Below, one piece after another: positions 19,053 through 27,960 of a DNA stretch of 64,000 nucleotides. Every line of letters begins with the position of its first letter. Within the stretch, counting starts at the first letter, position 1. Both the position numbers and the translations under genes were made by a program. Below the pieces are notes generated by a model. The model ran no database searches, was not told the DNA's origin, and was given only the letters and a program-made list of their open reading frames with translations. Origin of the DNA: Mycolicibacterium austroafricanum (GTDB lineage: Bacteria; Actinomycetota; Actinomycetes; Mycobacteriales; Mycobacteriaceae); the NCBI RefSeq assembly GCF_000612725.1, contig NZ_HG964461.1, forward strand, positions 1 to 64,000, written 5' to 3'.

Positions 19053-19088
19053 CGAGAAGGCCGGGCCCGGCAGGGCCCGGCCTTCTCG
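19053..19088 (+). terminator. strong intrinsic terminator hairpin
   Basis: A perfect 16-base inverted repeat (CGAGAAGGCCGGGCCC and its complement) surrounds a GGCA loop, starting 27 bases after the stop of the glycine-rich gene. No U-tract follows, as is common in mycobacteria. It insulates the SDR gene that begins at 19117. Confidence 0.85.
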
Positions 19089-19116
19089 CGCTGTGTGCCC
19101 GCCGTACGGTCAAGAC

Positions 19117-19887
19117 ATGACTTCACGGGTGCCGGTGAATCTGTTGGACGGCCGCGCCGTGATCGTCACGGGCGCGGGCCGCGGGGTGGGCCGGGGCATC
19201 GCGTCGGCGCTGACGGAGCGCGGGGCCGCGGTCCTCGCCGTCGACCGGGACGAGCAACTGCTGTCGGAGACCGCCGACCGGCTCGGGGACACGGTCCGGC
19301 CCCTGGTGGCAGACCTGCGCGAGCCGGGCTGCGCGAAGCGCATCGTCGCGGCAGCGGTCGACGCGTTCGGCACCGTGCACGGTCTGGTGAACAACGCCAT
19401 CGCCACCAACGAACCGAAACCGTTCCAGGACATCACCCGCGAGGACTACGACCTGGTTTTCGACGTCGGTCCCCGCGCCACCTTCGAGCTGATGCAGGCG
19501 GTGTACCCGGTTTTCGTCGGCAACGGCGGCGGCAGCATCGTCAACCTCGGGTCGGGTTCGGGCACCATGGGGAAGCCGAAGTTCGGCGCCTACGCCGGCG
19601 CCAAGGAGGCGATCCGGGGGATTTCGAAAGCTGCTGCGATGGAATGGGCCCGAGACGATATCCGGGTGAACGTGGTGTGCCCGTTCGCCGAGTCCGACGG
19701 CATCCGGCTGTGGCGCGAGACGGCCCCCGAAGCCTACGAACGCAGCCTGCGCACCGTGCCGATGGGCCGGCTCGGCGACGTGGACACCGACATCGGTCCG
19801 GTGGTCTGCTTCCTGCTCAGTGACGAGGCGTCGTTCGTCACCGCCCAGACCGTCATGGTCGACGGCGGGACCACCGGTTTCCGCTGA
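19117..19887 (+). CDS. short-chain dehydrogenase/reductase
   Basis: The product is 256 residues from the ATG at 19117. The Rossmann motif TGAGRGVG lies near residue 20, the catalytic serine is in NLGSGSGT and the Tyr/Lys pair in YAGAK, and the end VDGGTTGFR is typical of classical SDRs. It would oxidise or reduce an alcohol/carbonyl substrate with NAD(P); the substrate is unknown. It ends 28 bases before the CobW-like gene, on the same strand. Confidence 0.88.
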   Translation: MTSRVPVNLLDGRAVIVTGAGRGVGRGIASALTERGAAVLAVDRDEQLLSETADRLGDTVRPLVADLREPGCAKRIVAAAVDAFGTVHGLVNNAIATNEPKPFQDITREDYDLVFDVGPRATFELMQAVYPVFVGNGGGSIVNLGSGSGTMGKPKFGAYAGAKEAIRGISKAAAMEWARDDIRVNVVCPFAESDGIRLWRETAPEAYERSLRTVPMGRLGDVDTDIGPVVCFLLSDEASFVTAQTVMVDGGTTGFR

Positions 19888-19915
19888 GGCTGCCGACCCA
19901 GTAGCCTGCCGAGCT

Positions 19916-20950
19916 GTGCAGCCGATCCCCGTCATCGCTCTGACCGGCTATCTCGGCGCGGGTAAGACCACGCTTCTCAACCACGTTCTGCGCAGCCCGG
20001 ACGCTCGGATCGGCGTGGTCATCAACGACTTTGGCGAACTCAACGTCGACGCGGGCCTGGTGACCGGCCAGGTCGACGAACCGGCGTCGATCGCCGGCGG
20101 CTGCATCTGCTGCCTGCCCGACGAAGGCGGCCTCGACAGTGCGCTGGCCCGTCTCGCCGACCCGAAGCTTCGGCTCGACGCGATCATCGTGGAGGCCAGC
20201 GGGCTGGCCGATCCGGTGGCGGTGTCCCGCATCATCCGGTTCAGCGGCGTCGACGGTGTGCGGCCCGGCGGCGTCGTCGACGTGCTCGACGCGGCGACCC
20301 ACTTCGACACCGTCGACCGCGACGCCACCCCGCCCGCGCGTTACGGCGCGGCGACCCTGGTGGTGGTCAACAAGCTCGACCGGATCCCCGTCCGGGACCG
20401 CGCCGACGCACTGGTGCGCATCGAGAGCCGGGTCCGCGAGCTGAACCCGCACGCCCATGTCGTCGGCGCCACCGCAGGCCGGATCGACCCGGCCCTGCTC
20501 TACGACGTGGCCGGCGACGCAGAGACGCTGGGTCAGTTGACGTTCCGCGAGCTGTGGTCCGATGCCGAGGCCCAGGCGCACCCGCACGTCCATGACCATG
20601 ACCACAGCCATGCGGATTCGGTGACGGTGACCGGTGAGGGCTGCGTGGATCCTGCCGCGGTGATCGACCTACTCGAGGCGCCACCGGACGGGGTGTACCG
20701 GATGAAGGGCACCGTCGCCGTGCGGTACCGCAGTTCGAGCCGTTGTTACAGCGTGAACGTCGTTGGGCCGTCGGTGCATATCGCGGTCGCGCCGCCGCGG
20801 GCCGTGGCCAACAGCCTGGTCGCGATCGGGATGGGTCTGGATGTCGAGGCGGTGCGGGAGCGGATGCGTTCGGCGCTGACCCCGGTCCATGGTGCAGCGT
20901 CCGCGCACGGACTCCGGCGGCTGCAGCGGTACCGCAAGCTCAGCATCTGA
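19916..20950 (+). CDS. CobW/COG0523-family GTPase, putative metal chaperone
   Basis: The product is 344 residues from the GTG at 19916. Walker A GYLGAGKTT is at residues 11-19, and the family metal motif CxCC reads GGCICCLP (Cys63, 65, 66). NKLD gives guanine specificity. A histidine run at 222-232 (HPHVHDHDHSH) probably binds Zn or Co. COG0523 proteins deliver metal to enzymes with GTP hydrolysis. No Zur site or cobalamin gene adjoins it. The metal cannot be stated; zinc is the usual guess, though the window also holds cobalt and B12 proteins. Confidence 0.87.
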   Translation: MQPIPVIALTGYLGAGKTTLLNHVLRSPDARIGVVINDFGELNVDAGLVTGQVDEPASIAGGCICCLPDEGGLDSALARLADPKLRLDAIIVEASGLADPVAVSRIIRFSGVDGVRPGGVVDVLDAATHFDTVDRDATPPARYGAATLVVVNKLDRIPVRDRADALVRIESRVRELNPHAHVVGATAGRIDPALLYDVAGDAETLGQLTFRELWSDAEAQAHPHVHDHDHSHADSVTVTGEGCVDPAAVIDLLEAPPDGVYRMKGTVAVRYRSSSRCYSVNVVGPSVHIAVAPPRAVANSLVAIGMGLDVEAVRERMRSALTPVHGAASAHGLRRLQRYRKLSI

Positions 20951-20951
20951 G

Positions 20952-21503
20952 TCACCGCATCTCGTCGAGCAGGGTCAACATCCGGGTCGTCGTCGCCCAG
21001 TTCCTGATCGTCATCAGCCGGTATTCCGGGGTGCCGACGATGCGGCTCATCCTGCTCCTGGCCTTCTCGGCGATGACCCGGGTGAAGTAGACGACGCCGG
21101 GTCCTGGCCACGCGTCGTCGACACCGTCGCGCAGTTGCACGACCTCCATCGCCCGCTCGACGGTCAGCGGGGCCTTGACGAAGATCACGTCGCGGTGGTG
21201 CTCGGTGTGCCGTTCCGCGAATTCGCCGGGGGCGTCCTCGACGACGCCGCGCAGCTGGCGGTGTGAGCGCACGACCACGACCGGCGGGCTCTCCAGAAGC
21301 CTCACGAGCAGGGCCTCGATGTCGGATTCGAGTGAGGCCCGCGCACCGTCGGATTCGAACGCGACGTTGCCGGACTGGATGTAGGTGCTCACGTTGCCGA
21401 AACCGGCGTCCTCGAGCACTGCACGCAGGTCGGGCATCGAGATCTTGTTGCGGCCGCCCACGTTGATGCCCCGCAGCAACGCCACATAGCGCGACGACCC
21501 CAT
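20952..21503 (-). CDS. DUF1697 family protein
   Basis: The product is 183 residues. The opening YVALLRGINVGGRNKISM and the following YIQSGNVAFES are the signature of DUF1697, a widespread small cytoplasmic family without established function. It converges on the CobW-like gene with a one-base gap. Its start faces the DUF2237 gene across 29 bases, so the two may share a promoter region. Confidence 0.88.
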   Translation of the reverse strand: MGSSRYVALLRGINVGGRNKISMPDLRAVLEDAGFGNVSTYIQSGNVAFESDGARASLESDIEALLVRLLESPPVVVVRSHRQLRGVVEDAPGEFAERHTEHHRDVIFVKAPLTVERAMEVVQLRDGVDDAWPGPGVVYFTRVIAEKARSRMSRIVGTPEYRLMTIRNWATTTRMLTLLDEMR

Positions 21504-21532
21504 GTCGGGCGACCCTACGCGATACTGAACCG

Positions 21533-21919
21533 ATGGCGGATCTCAACGTTCTGGGCGCCCCGTTGGAACCTTGCGGCACCGAACCTTTGACCGGTTTCTA
21601 CCGCGACGGCTGCTGCAGCACCGGCGACGAGGATCTCGGCCGTCACACCATCTGCGCGGTGGTGACGGTCGAGTTCCTGTCCCACCAGCGCTCGATCGGC
21701 AACGACCTGTCGACACCGATGCCCGCGTACCGGTTCCCGGGCCTGGTTCCCGGGGACCGCTGGTGCGTGACGGCGCTGAATTGGCTGCGGGCGCATGAGG
21801 ACGGCTTCGCCTGCCCGGTGGTGCTCGCCTCGACGCATGAACGCACCCTCGAATCGGTGCCGTTGGAGGTGCTGCGCCGCTACGCCGTGGATGTGCCCGA
21901 CGATCCTGCGGGTTTGTGA
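21533..21919 (+). CDS. DUF2237 family protein
   Basis: The product is 128 residues. NVLGAPLEPCGTEPLTGFYR and RDGCCSTGDEDLGRHT are the conserved DUF2237 opening, and GNDLSTPMPAYRFPGL the middle block. Several cysteines and a histidine suggest a metal or redox role, but the function is not established. It is followed 39 bases later by the DUF4333 lipoprotein. Confidence 0.88.
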   Translation: MADLNVLGAPLEPCGTEPLTGFYRDGCCSTGDEDLGRHTICAVVTVEFLSHQRSIGNDLSTPMPAYRFPGLVPGDRWCVTALNWLRAHEDGFACPVVLASTHERTLESVPLEVLRRYAVDVPDDPAGL

Positions 21920-21958
21920 GCTTTACCGCAGTCCCGCACCTCCATATGATCTTGACCC

Positions 21959-22501
21959 ATGGCCCTGACCTCGGTTCCTTCCCCGCGCACCGCGTCCTCT
22001 GTGCTGATGGCCTGCGGCGCTGCGCTGCTGGCGTCGGCGTGCCAGTTCTCGATCGGCGGCGGCCTCGATTACGACAAGCTCGAGAAGGCGATCACCGACG
22101 AGCTCAACACCAGCTATTCGTCGATCGACCAGACGGTCTCCAGCGTGGAGTGCCCCGAGCAGTCGCCGCGCCCCGGCAAGGGCGACACCTTCGAATGCAC
22201 GGCAGACGTCGGCGGGCAGACGGTCCGGGTCGAGGCAACCGTCACCGACGACGACTACAACGTGAACTTCAAGACCAAGGACACGCTCTACGACTTGCCC
22301 AGCGCGGCAACCACACTGAGCGACGAGATATCGAAGACGCTCGAGTTCCCGGTCACGGTGGACTGCGGTGAAGGACTCAAGGCCGTCGAGGTCGGCGCGA
22401 CGTTCGACTGCACCGCCGCCGACGAGTACGGCACCGAGCGCACCGTGCGGGTCACCGCCGAACCGATCGGCGAGAACGACAGCTGGGAAATTATCGAATG
22501 A
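21959..22501 (+). CDS. DUF4333 lipoprotein
   Basis: The product is 180 residues. The N-terminal hydrophobic segment ends in the lipobox LLASAC (Cys28). Two related halves follow, each with a cysteine pair spaced as in DUF4333 (VECPEQ..TFECTA and VDCGEG..TFDCTA), so the mature part appears to be a duplicated small disulfide domain. DUF4333 proteins are exported actinobacterial proteins of unknown role at the cell envelope. Confidence 0.85.
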   Translation: MALTSVPSPRTASSVLMACGAALLASACQFSIGGGLDYDKLEKAITDELNTSYSSIDQTVSSVECPEQSPRPGKGDTFECTADVGGQTVRVEATVTDDDYNVNFKTKDTLYDLPSAATTLSDEISKTLEFPVTVDCGEGLKAVEVGATFDCTAADEYGTERTVRVTAEPIGENDSWEIIE

Positions 22502-22532
22502 CCCGCGCGGCGGTAACTGGTTAGCTGTGCCC

Positions 22533-23180
22533 ATGGCATCGGTGTTGACGGTGAACACGGCTACCTCGCCGCTCGATCTGGGTTCGCGGCGCTCGGGGAT
22601 CGCCAAGCGGCCCAGCGCCGAACCGTTGACCGTCCGGGCCCCCGGTCCGCGGCGAGGCGGGCTGGGCAGCGGCGTCGTCGGCGACTCGGTCTGTGATCGC
22701 AAGCATCACGGCGGCGACGACCAGGCCGTGTACGCCTACGCCCGGGAGGACCTGGACCGTTGGGCCACCGACCTGGACCGTGACCTCACCAACGGCATGT
22801 TCGGGGAGAACCTCACCACGGCCGGGATCGACCTCACCGCGTGCCTGATCGGCGAACGCTGGACGGTCGGCGACAGTGGCCTGGTTCTCGAGGTCACCAG
22901 CCCGCGCACCCCGTGCCAGACGTTCGTCACCTGGCTCGGCATCCCCGGCTGGATCAAGACATTCACCGCCGCCGGGTTGCCGGGCGCCTACTTCCGGGTC
23001 ATCGAGCCGGGCACGGTCGGCGCCGGAGACCACATCGAGGTGATCGACCGCCCCGACCACACGGTGACGGTCGGCACCGTGTTCCGCGCGCTCATGGGCG
23101 AGCGTGCGTTGCTGCCCACCCTGGCGGCCGCAGACGCACTGCCGGAGAAGATCAAGGAGCAGGTCGCCAAGGTCTGCTGA
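22533..23180 (+). CDS. MOSC domain protein
   Basis: The product is 215 residues from the ATG at 22533. Conserved blocks are VVGDSVCDRKHHGGDDQAVYAY, the likely catalytic cysteine region SPRTPCQTF and GIPGWIKTF, all typical of YiiM-like MOSC proteins. The superfamily handles sulfur on molybdenum cofactor or reduces N-hydroxylated compounds. No molybdenum enzyme gene adjoins it here. Confidence 0.85.
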   Translation: MASVLTVNTATSPLDLGSRRSGIAKRPSAEPLTVRAPGPRRGGLGSGVVGDSVCDRKHHGGDDQAVYAYAREDLDRWATDLDRDLTNGMFGENLTTAGIDLTACLIGERWTVGDSGLVLEVTSPRTPCQTFVTWLGIPGWIKTFTAAGLPGAYFRVIEPGTVGAGDHIEVIDRPDHTVTVGTVFRALMGERALLPTLAAADALPEKIKEQVAKVC

Positions 23181-23189
23181 CGCGTCGAG

Positions 23190-23216
23190 GTTTGGCCACA
23201 CGGCGGACGCGGGAAC
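23190..23216 (+). promoter_or_regulatory. weak sigma-F-like promoter candidate upstream of the MscS gene
   Basis: GTTT at 23190-23193 and GGGAAC at 23211-23216 are separated by 17 bases, 51 bases before the mscS-like ATG. The -10 element departs from the usual GGGTA by one base, so this is only a candidate. Confidence 0.25.
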
Positions 23217-23267
23217 GCAACTGGAGCCATACCCCCCGACGCCGATCACAGGAGTTCTGACCTGTTC

Positions 23268-24452
23268 ATGGACGACGCGATCGAATTCACCTCCGCAACC
23301 CATCTCGCCGTCACCGCCGCCTGGGTGGCCGGCGCCATCGGAGTGGCCTACGTTGCCGGTCTGGCCGTGTCGTGGCTGCTGCAACGCCTGGGCCGGCGCA
23401 GCGCGGTGATGCACGACGTGGCCCACCTCACCCGTCTGCCGCTGCGCGCGACCCTGGTGGTCATCGCTGCCGGCGCGGCCGTCAGGCGCACCACCGACGA
23501 ACAGGCGGTCTGGCGCGGATGGCTCGACCACACGCTGATACTTGCGCTCATCGCCACGCTGACATGGGTTCTGGTGAGCCTCGTGCGGGTGGTCGAACGG
23601 CAGGTGATCGCCCGCTTCGCCGGTGGTGACGAAGGGTTGACCGACGCCGACCGGCACCGCCGCAAGATCAAGACCCAGGTCACCGTCCTGCGACGGCTGG
23701 TGGTGGCCCTGGTCGTCGTGCTCGGCGCCGCCGCCGCGCTGATGACGTTCCCGTCGTTCAGCGACATCGGCAAGACGTTGTTCGCTTCGGCCGGGGTGCT
23801 GACGGTCGTCGCCGGCCTGGCCGCGCAGACGTCGCTGGGATCGGTGTTCGCAGGCATTCAGATCGCGTTCTCGGACGCCATCCGCGTCGGGGACATCGTG
23901 GTGCTCGAGGACGAGTGGGGGCGGATCGAAGAGATCACCCTGACCTACGTCGTCGTACACCTGTGGGACGAGCGGCGCCTGGTGCTGCCGTGCACCTACT
24001 TCACCGACACGCCGTTCCAGAACTGGACCAGGAATGCGACCGAACTGCTCGGCACCGCCGAACTCGACGTCGACTTCACGGTGCCCTTCGACGCCATGCG
24101 GGCCGAACTGGACCGCATGTTGCACGCCAACGACAAGTGGGACGGCCGAGTCGGCGTGCTGCAGGTCACCGACGCCGTGGAAGGTCTGGTCCGGGTGCGG
24201 ATGCTGGTCAGCGCGCCCAACGCGGGCGCGCTGTTCGACCTGCGCTGCGACATCCGGGAAGGAATGGTCGCCTGGCTGCAGCGCACGAATCCCTGCGCGC
24301 TGCCCCGCAAACGCATTGAGCACCACAGCGATTCCCGCAGGCACGGGGAAGCCACGGAAGCCCCGGTCGGCCGGCCGCAGGCTGAGTCGGGGCTGTTCAG
24401 CGGCAGCGCTGCCGCCGAGCGCCGCGGCCGGGCGATGTCCGGGGCACGCTGA
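23268..24452 (+). CDS. MscS-family mechanosensitive channel
   Basis: The product is 394 residues with four hydrophobic segments (about 12-38, 58-75, 88-110, 145-165) and the pore helix/beta-domain block LTVVAGLAAQTSLGSVFAG followed by DAIRVGDIVVLEDEWGRIEEI, the hallmark of MscS. Such channels release solutes on hypo-osmotic shock. The C-terminal 60 residues are charged, low-complexity and lack the usual fold. The APH-like gene starts 5 bases after its stop, suggesting an operon. Confidence 0.85.
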   Translation: MDDAIEFTSATHLAVTAAWVAGAIGVAYVAGLAVSWLLQRLGRRSAVMHDVAHLTRLPLRATLVVIAAGAAVRRTTDEQAVWRGWLDHTLILALIATLTWVLVSLVRVVERQVIARFAGGDEGLTDADRHRRKIKTQVTVLRRLVVALVVVLGAAAALMTFPSFSDIGKTLFASAGVLTVVAGLAAQTSLGSVFAGIQIAFSDAIRVGDIVVLEDEWGRIEEITLTYVVVHLWDERRLVLPCTYFTDTPFQNWTRNATELLGTAELDVDFTVPFDAMRAELDRMLHANDKWDGRVGVLQVTDAVEGLVRVRMLVSAPNAGALFDLRCDIREGMVAWLQRTNPCALPRKRIEHHSDSRRHGEATEAPVGRPQAESGLFSGSAAAERRGRAMSGAR

Positions 24453-24457
24453 CCGCG

Positions 24458-25378
24458 ATGACACCTGAAGAGCTGGCCGCGCGGACCCGGCGGGCCGTCG
24501 AGGCCGCGGTGCGCGCGGGCCGCGACCTCGGGCTGAACGTCGACCACGGCGCCGTCCTTCACGACGTGTTCTCCGTCGTAGTACACCTGCAGCCCGAGCC
24601 GGTGGTGGCCCGCATCCCGGTGGTGCTGACGGGCAGCACGCAGCCCGACCGTCAGACGGCGCGCCAGCAGCGCGAACTCGACGTCGTCGCCTGGCTCGAT
24701 GCCCAGGGGGTTCCGGTGGTCAGGCCGTCGCCGCTGGTGCCCCGGGTGCCGGTGCGCCGGGACGGGTTCTCGATGACCTTCTGGGAGTTGGCCGACGTCG
24801 CGGACGACCATCAGCCCTACCAGGGTGTGGAAATGTCCTACAGCGCCGAACTTCACCAGGCGCTGGCCGGATATCCTGGGAAGCTGCCGTTCCTGGCGCC
24901 GTTCAACGACGGCCTGCCCGACCTGCTCGCCCGACTGCAGACCGTCGAGGTGTTGACGCCGACCGAAATCGACCGTGCCCGTTCCGATTTCGACAAGTTG
25001 CAGCAGTTGCTGGCCGACCGGGCGGCGTTCGAGTCGGCCTTCCCGGGAATTCCGGTCCAGCCGCTCCAGGGAGATGGCCCGTCGCACAATGTGATTCGGA
25101 CAACCTCGGGGATCCGGTTCGCCGACTTCGAGGACGTCACAAGCGGGCCGGTGGAATGGGACCTGGCCCTGCTCGGCCCGGATGCTGTCGCCGAGTACGA
25201 CCACGCGGCACACGAGCGAGGCCTGCGGCGCACCGATCCGACGGTGCGGCGGCTGATGGATCACGCCCGGCGACTGCAGTTCGTCGGCTGCCTTACGCTC
25301 GTCCCGCAGTTGCCGGTGCTCGCGGACGGGTTGGCCGAAGTGCTGGCGGACTGGCGCAGCACTCCGGCGTTCGAGTGA
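24458..25378 (+). CDS. aminoglycoside phosphotransferase (APH)-like kinase
   Basis: The product is 306 residues. The catalytic loop reads LQGDGPSHNVIRT (GDxxxxN in place of HGDxxxxN) and the metal-binding DFG-like element FADFEDVTSGPVEWDLALL. This is the APH/choline kinase fold; most mycobacterial members are not known resistance enzymes and probably phosphorylate small metabolites or sugars. It begins 5 bases after the MscS gene. Substrate unknown. Confidence 0.75.
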   Translation: MTPEELAARTRRAVEAAVRAGRDLGLNVDHGAVLHDVFSVVVHLQPEPVVARIPVVLTGSTQPDRQTARQQRELDVVAWLDAQGVPVVRPSPLVPRVPVRRDGFSMTFWELADVADDHQPYQGVEMSYSAELHQALAGYPGKLPFLAPFNDGLPDLLARLQTVEVLTPTEIDRARSDFDKLQQLLADRAAFESAFPGIPVQPLQGDGPSHNVIRTTSGIRFADFEDVTSGPVEWDLALLGPDAVAEYDHAAHERGLRRTDPTVRRLMDHARRLQFVGCLTLVPQLPVLADGLAEVLADWRSTPAFE

Positions 25379-25382
25379 CGGG

Positions 25383-25844
25383 TCAGGTGGGAAGCCCGTA
25401 GTCCATCGGCGGCCCGTCGGGTCCCACGGCGGCCTGATCGGCGATCGCGGTGGCGACCGGGACGCCCTCGTGCACGATGCCCAGCACGACGACGTTGCGC
25501 TTCAGCGGAAACGACGTATAGGGCCCGACGGTCCCGGGCGGGCCGATCTGGGTGGTGTCGGCGGTGATCCGGAACGTGGTGGTCTGACCGTCCGGCGTGC
25601 TGGTCGTGAGCGAGTCCCGCGACGCCGCGATGACCTGCCCGACCCGCTGGATCTCGTGATGCGCCTGCGCCGCCGGAGAGGGTTGCTGCGGCGCGGACGC
25701 GGGATGGGGCTGCGCGACCGCCGACGTCCACAGCCACCCCGCTACCCCGGCAACGGCCATCAACGACACCGTGGTGAGGCGGTGTCCCAGGTGGGCGGGC
25801 CGCCGGGAGAGCCGGTGCCGTCCACTGCCGTGGGTCGTGGTCAT
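25383..25844 (-). CDS. exported or membrane-anchored small protein
   Basis: The product is 153 residues with a basic N-terminus, one hydrophobic segment (about 25-44), a Pro/Ala/Gln linker, then a small beta-rich domain (SLTTSTPDGQTTTFRIT, NVVVLGIVHEGVPVATAI) that resembles the OB-like DUF5666 type. That comparison is my inference. It has its own sigma-F-type promoter (25890-25915). Possible role in the envelope stress response. Confidence 0.6.
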   Translation of the reverse strand: MTTTHGSGRHRLSRRPAHLGHRLTTVSLMAVAGVAGWLWTSAVAQPHPASAPQQPSPAAQAHHEIQRVGQVIAASRDSLTTSTPDGQTTTFRITADTTQIGPPGTVGPYTSFPLKRNVVVLGIVHEGVPVATAIADQAAVGPDGPPMDYGLPT

Positions 25845-25889
25845 GTCGGTCGCATCCGTGTCGGAGGTGGTTCGCTGTCAAGCGGTGGT

Positions 25890-25915
25890 CTACCCGGACG
25901 GCGCGCAAAGAAAAC
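25890..25915 (-). promoter_or_regulatory. sigma-F-type promoter for the gene at 25383-25844
   Basis: Read on the minus strand, GTTT (25912-25915) and GGGTAG (25890-25895) are 16 bases apart. This matches the mycobacterial sigma-F pattern GTTT-N15-17-GGGTA and lies 46 bases upstream of the ATG. Confidence 0.55.
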
Positions 25916-25957
25916 GGGGCCTCCCCCACCGCCGCGTGGAATGCGAGTACGGCGGAT

Positions 25958-26674
25958 CTACTTCCAGGCGAAGACCGGTTGCTCGAGTTCGTCGACCGGA
26001 TCGGACCGGCCTTCCAGGCCCAGCCAGCGCAACTGCAGCAGCACCGCACCGGTCGGCGCGTGAATGAGGTCGTTGCCCAGCGGCATCTGCACGACGGGAC
26101 GGGGACTCTCGGGGATGGTGATGAAGCGGGGCGAATCCTCCCGCAGGAGCTGGTGCAGCCCGACCCGGTACACCGCGACCACTTCGTCAGGCGCGGGGCG
26201 CGGGTCGAGCCGGCCGCCGCCCCAGATCACCACGGGCGTGATGACGTAACCGGAGCGGGTCGGGTAGTCGTCGAGCAGGCCGAGCACCGACGTCTCGGTG
26301 AGCCGCACGCCAACCTCCTCGTCGAGCTCGCGCAGCGCGGCATCGACGACGGTTTCGCCGGGGTCCAACCGCCCGCCGGGCAGCGCCCACTGCGCCGAAT
26401 GAGACGACAGCCGAGATGCCCTGCGGCAGAGGAAGAACGCTGCGCCTCCGGAGACGTCGACCATGCGCCCGTCCAGATCCTCCGGCATCGGCCTGCCGGC
26501 GATCCAGTCGTCGACGGGTGCCGGGTCCACCCGATCCTCGCCGGCGAGGGAGTCGACCAGCACCACGGCCACGGCGGCATGCCGCTTCGACGGGTCTGAC
26601 ACCGTCCGGCGGGCATGTCCGGCCAGCCGCTGCTGAAGCTGGTCACGCAACCGGTCGTCGTAGGTGATGGTCAC
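25958..26674 (-). CDS. Nudix hydrolase, probable CoA pyrophosphatase-like
   Basis: The product is 238 residues. A full Nudix box runs from Gly101 to Gly122 (G-x5-E107-x7-REL-x-EE-x-G), preceded by QWALPGGRLDPGE. The long N-terminal region and the FFLCRRA strand resemble NudL-type CoA diphosphatases, which cleave nucleoside diphosphates linked to X with Mg. The exact substrate is not determinable. A hairpin terminator of the neighbouring gene lies just upstream. Confidence 0.8.
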   Translation of the reverse strand: MTITYDDRLRDQLQQRLAGHARRTVSDPSKRHAAVAVVLVDSLAGEDRVDPAPVDDWIAGRPMPEDLDGRMVDVSGGAAFFLCRRASRLSSHSAQWALPGGRLDPGETVVDAALRELDEEVGVRLTETSVLGLLDDYPTRSGYVITPVVIWGGGRLDPRPAPDEVVAVYRVGLHQLLREDSPRFITIPESPRPVVQMPLGNDLIHAPTGAVLLQLRWLGLEGRSDPVDELEQPVFAWK

Positions 26675-26694
26675 CGTTCGAGATTAGACAGACG

Positions 26695-26728
26695 ACGAAC
26701 CTGCACGGGAATCCCCGTGCCGGTTCGT
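26695..26728 (-). terminator. hairpin terminator after the ferritin-like gene
   Basis: Arms ACGAACC/GGTTCGT and CACGGG/CCCGTG pair with a 2x2 internal mismatch and an AATC loop, giving a 13-pair stem. It begins 12 bases past the stop of the minus-strand gene at 26740 and lies upstream of the Nudix start. Confidence 0.7.
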
Positions 26729-26739
26729 GACGGACTGTG

Positions 26740-27729
26740 TCAGTTGATGCCGACCACTTCCTGCGCGATGGCGGCCAGCCGGGTCTGCGCCGCCGAAACG
26801 ACGCGCTGGCGGTTCTTGTGCGCCTCCTCGTAGGCCACGATCGTCCGGATGTCGGCCGGGTCGGTCAGGTCCTTGACGGCGTTGGCCGCGTCGTTGACGG
26901 TCAGCTCGTCGTAACCGCTGATCGGCAGTTCGTCCGGATCGAGGATGCCGGTGGCCCCGCGCGCTGCGTGGATCAGGTCGGCGGCATCCTCGGCGCCCTG
27001 CTCGCGGGTGATGCGCTCGGCGGTCTGGAGGGCGGAGTCACGCGCCCCGGAGAGCGCCTTCGCGGCGACATCGCCGGTGCGCGAGCCCCGCTCGATCAGG
27101 TCCGCGACTGCCGGCCGGACCGAGCGGATGGCCTCCGCGACTCGCTCGGCGCCCCGCGTCGACCAGGTGAACGGCAGGTTCGCGAACTTGACCGCCAGCC
27201 CGGCGGCGGCCTGCATCGGGGTCCGCCTCAGTGCGGCCGGCCCGCCGAGGGCGTCCTCGGCCAGCACGGTGGTGAGCCAGTCCACGGTTGCGGAGTGCGC
27301 GGTGATGAGACGGGTGGCCAACGCCTCGACGTCCTGGTCCTTGGCGGCGACCGCCAGCGCCTTGACGTAGCGGGACCGGTCAAGCAGCTGTCCCTCGAGC
27401 GCGAGATCGCCGAGGAGCGCCTCGTCGAACGGCTCGGCCTGTTCGGTCAGCGCCTTGACCGCCGCGGCGGCGCGGCCGAGGAACGGCCCGATCACGTCGG
27501 GGAACCCACCGAGTTCCCGGATCGTCTTCTCGATCGCCTCAGCACGGATCTTCGCGTTCTCGGCGTTCTGGCTCAGCTCGCGCCTGACAGCGTCGGTGCG
27601 GGCCTGCCCGACCCGGGTCTCGGCGACCTGGATCTCGGTGTGCGTGAGGTCCAGCACGGTGCGCAGTTGCGCGATCAGCGTGCCCTTGATGGATTCGGTT
27701 GACTCGATGGTCCTGGTAGGTGCAGCCAT
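26740..27729 (-). CDS. probable ferritin-like (helical) domain protein
   Basis: The product is 329 residues from the ATG at 27727-27729. The N-terminal half is helical with a ferritin-like spacing of Glu and His (THTEIQVAETRVGQARTD, RAEAIEKTIRELGG). The middle has amphipathic, Ala-rich helices, and the end is helical too. No signal peptide. The assignment to the ferritin-like superfamily is from pattern only; the iron ligands are not proven. It is divergent from the iron-containing redox enzyme gene across a 231-base region. Confidence 0.5.
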   Translation of the reverse strand: MAAPTRTIESTESIKGTLIAQLRTVLDLTHTEIQVAETRVGQARTDAVRRELSQNAENAKIRAEAIEKTIRELGGFPDVIGPFLGRAAAAVKALTEQAEPFDEALLGDLALEGQLLDRSRYVKALAVAAKDQDVEALATRLITAHSATVDWLTTVLAEDALGGPAALRRTPMQAAAGLAVKFANLPFTWSTRGAERVAEAIRSVRPAVADLIERGSRTGDVAAKALSGARDSALQTAERITREQGAEDAADLIHAARGATGILDPDELPISGYDELTVNDAANAVKDLTDPADIRTIVAYEEAHKNRQRVVSAAQTRLAAIAQEVVGIN

Positions 27730-27922
27730 GTGCGCGTTCACCCCTTGTCTGAGATACGGAATGTCTGTGGATACGTCAGCGCGTGCGTGCGCTTGCCGGT
27801 CGGTTACCCGTCGGCGCGAACCCTCACCGCCATATGCCGGCGTTGTGAAAAAGGCGGCAAAACGTGTAGTCCAAGGGGTGAACGGGTACCCGCGCCGACC
27901 GGCCGAGATGGGGCACAGCCCG

Positions 27923-27947
27923 GTTTGGCGGCACTGCTCGTGGGTAA
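27923..27947 (+). promoter_or_regulatory. sigma-F-type promoter for the iron-containing redox enzyme
   Basis: GTTT at 27923-27926 and GGGTAA at 27942-27947 are 15 bases apart. A start of transcription about 7 bases on would fall near 27954, only a few bases before the ATG at 27961. The mRNA would be nearly leaderless, which fits the absence of a ribosome site. Confidence 0.6.
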
Positions 27948-27960
27948 ATACCGCCATGTG

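Noticed and set aside
22521..24464. A 647-codon minus-strand open frame
   Set aside because: It is antisense to the MOSC and MscS genes, both of which have clear family motifs.
24458..25378. Known aminoglycoside resistance gene
   Set aside because: Only the general APH fold is supported; no specific resistance enzyme is recognised.
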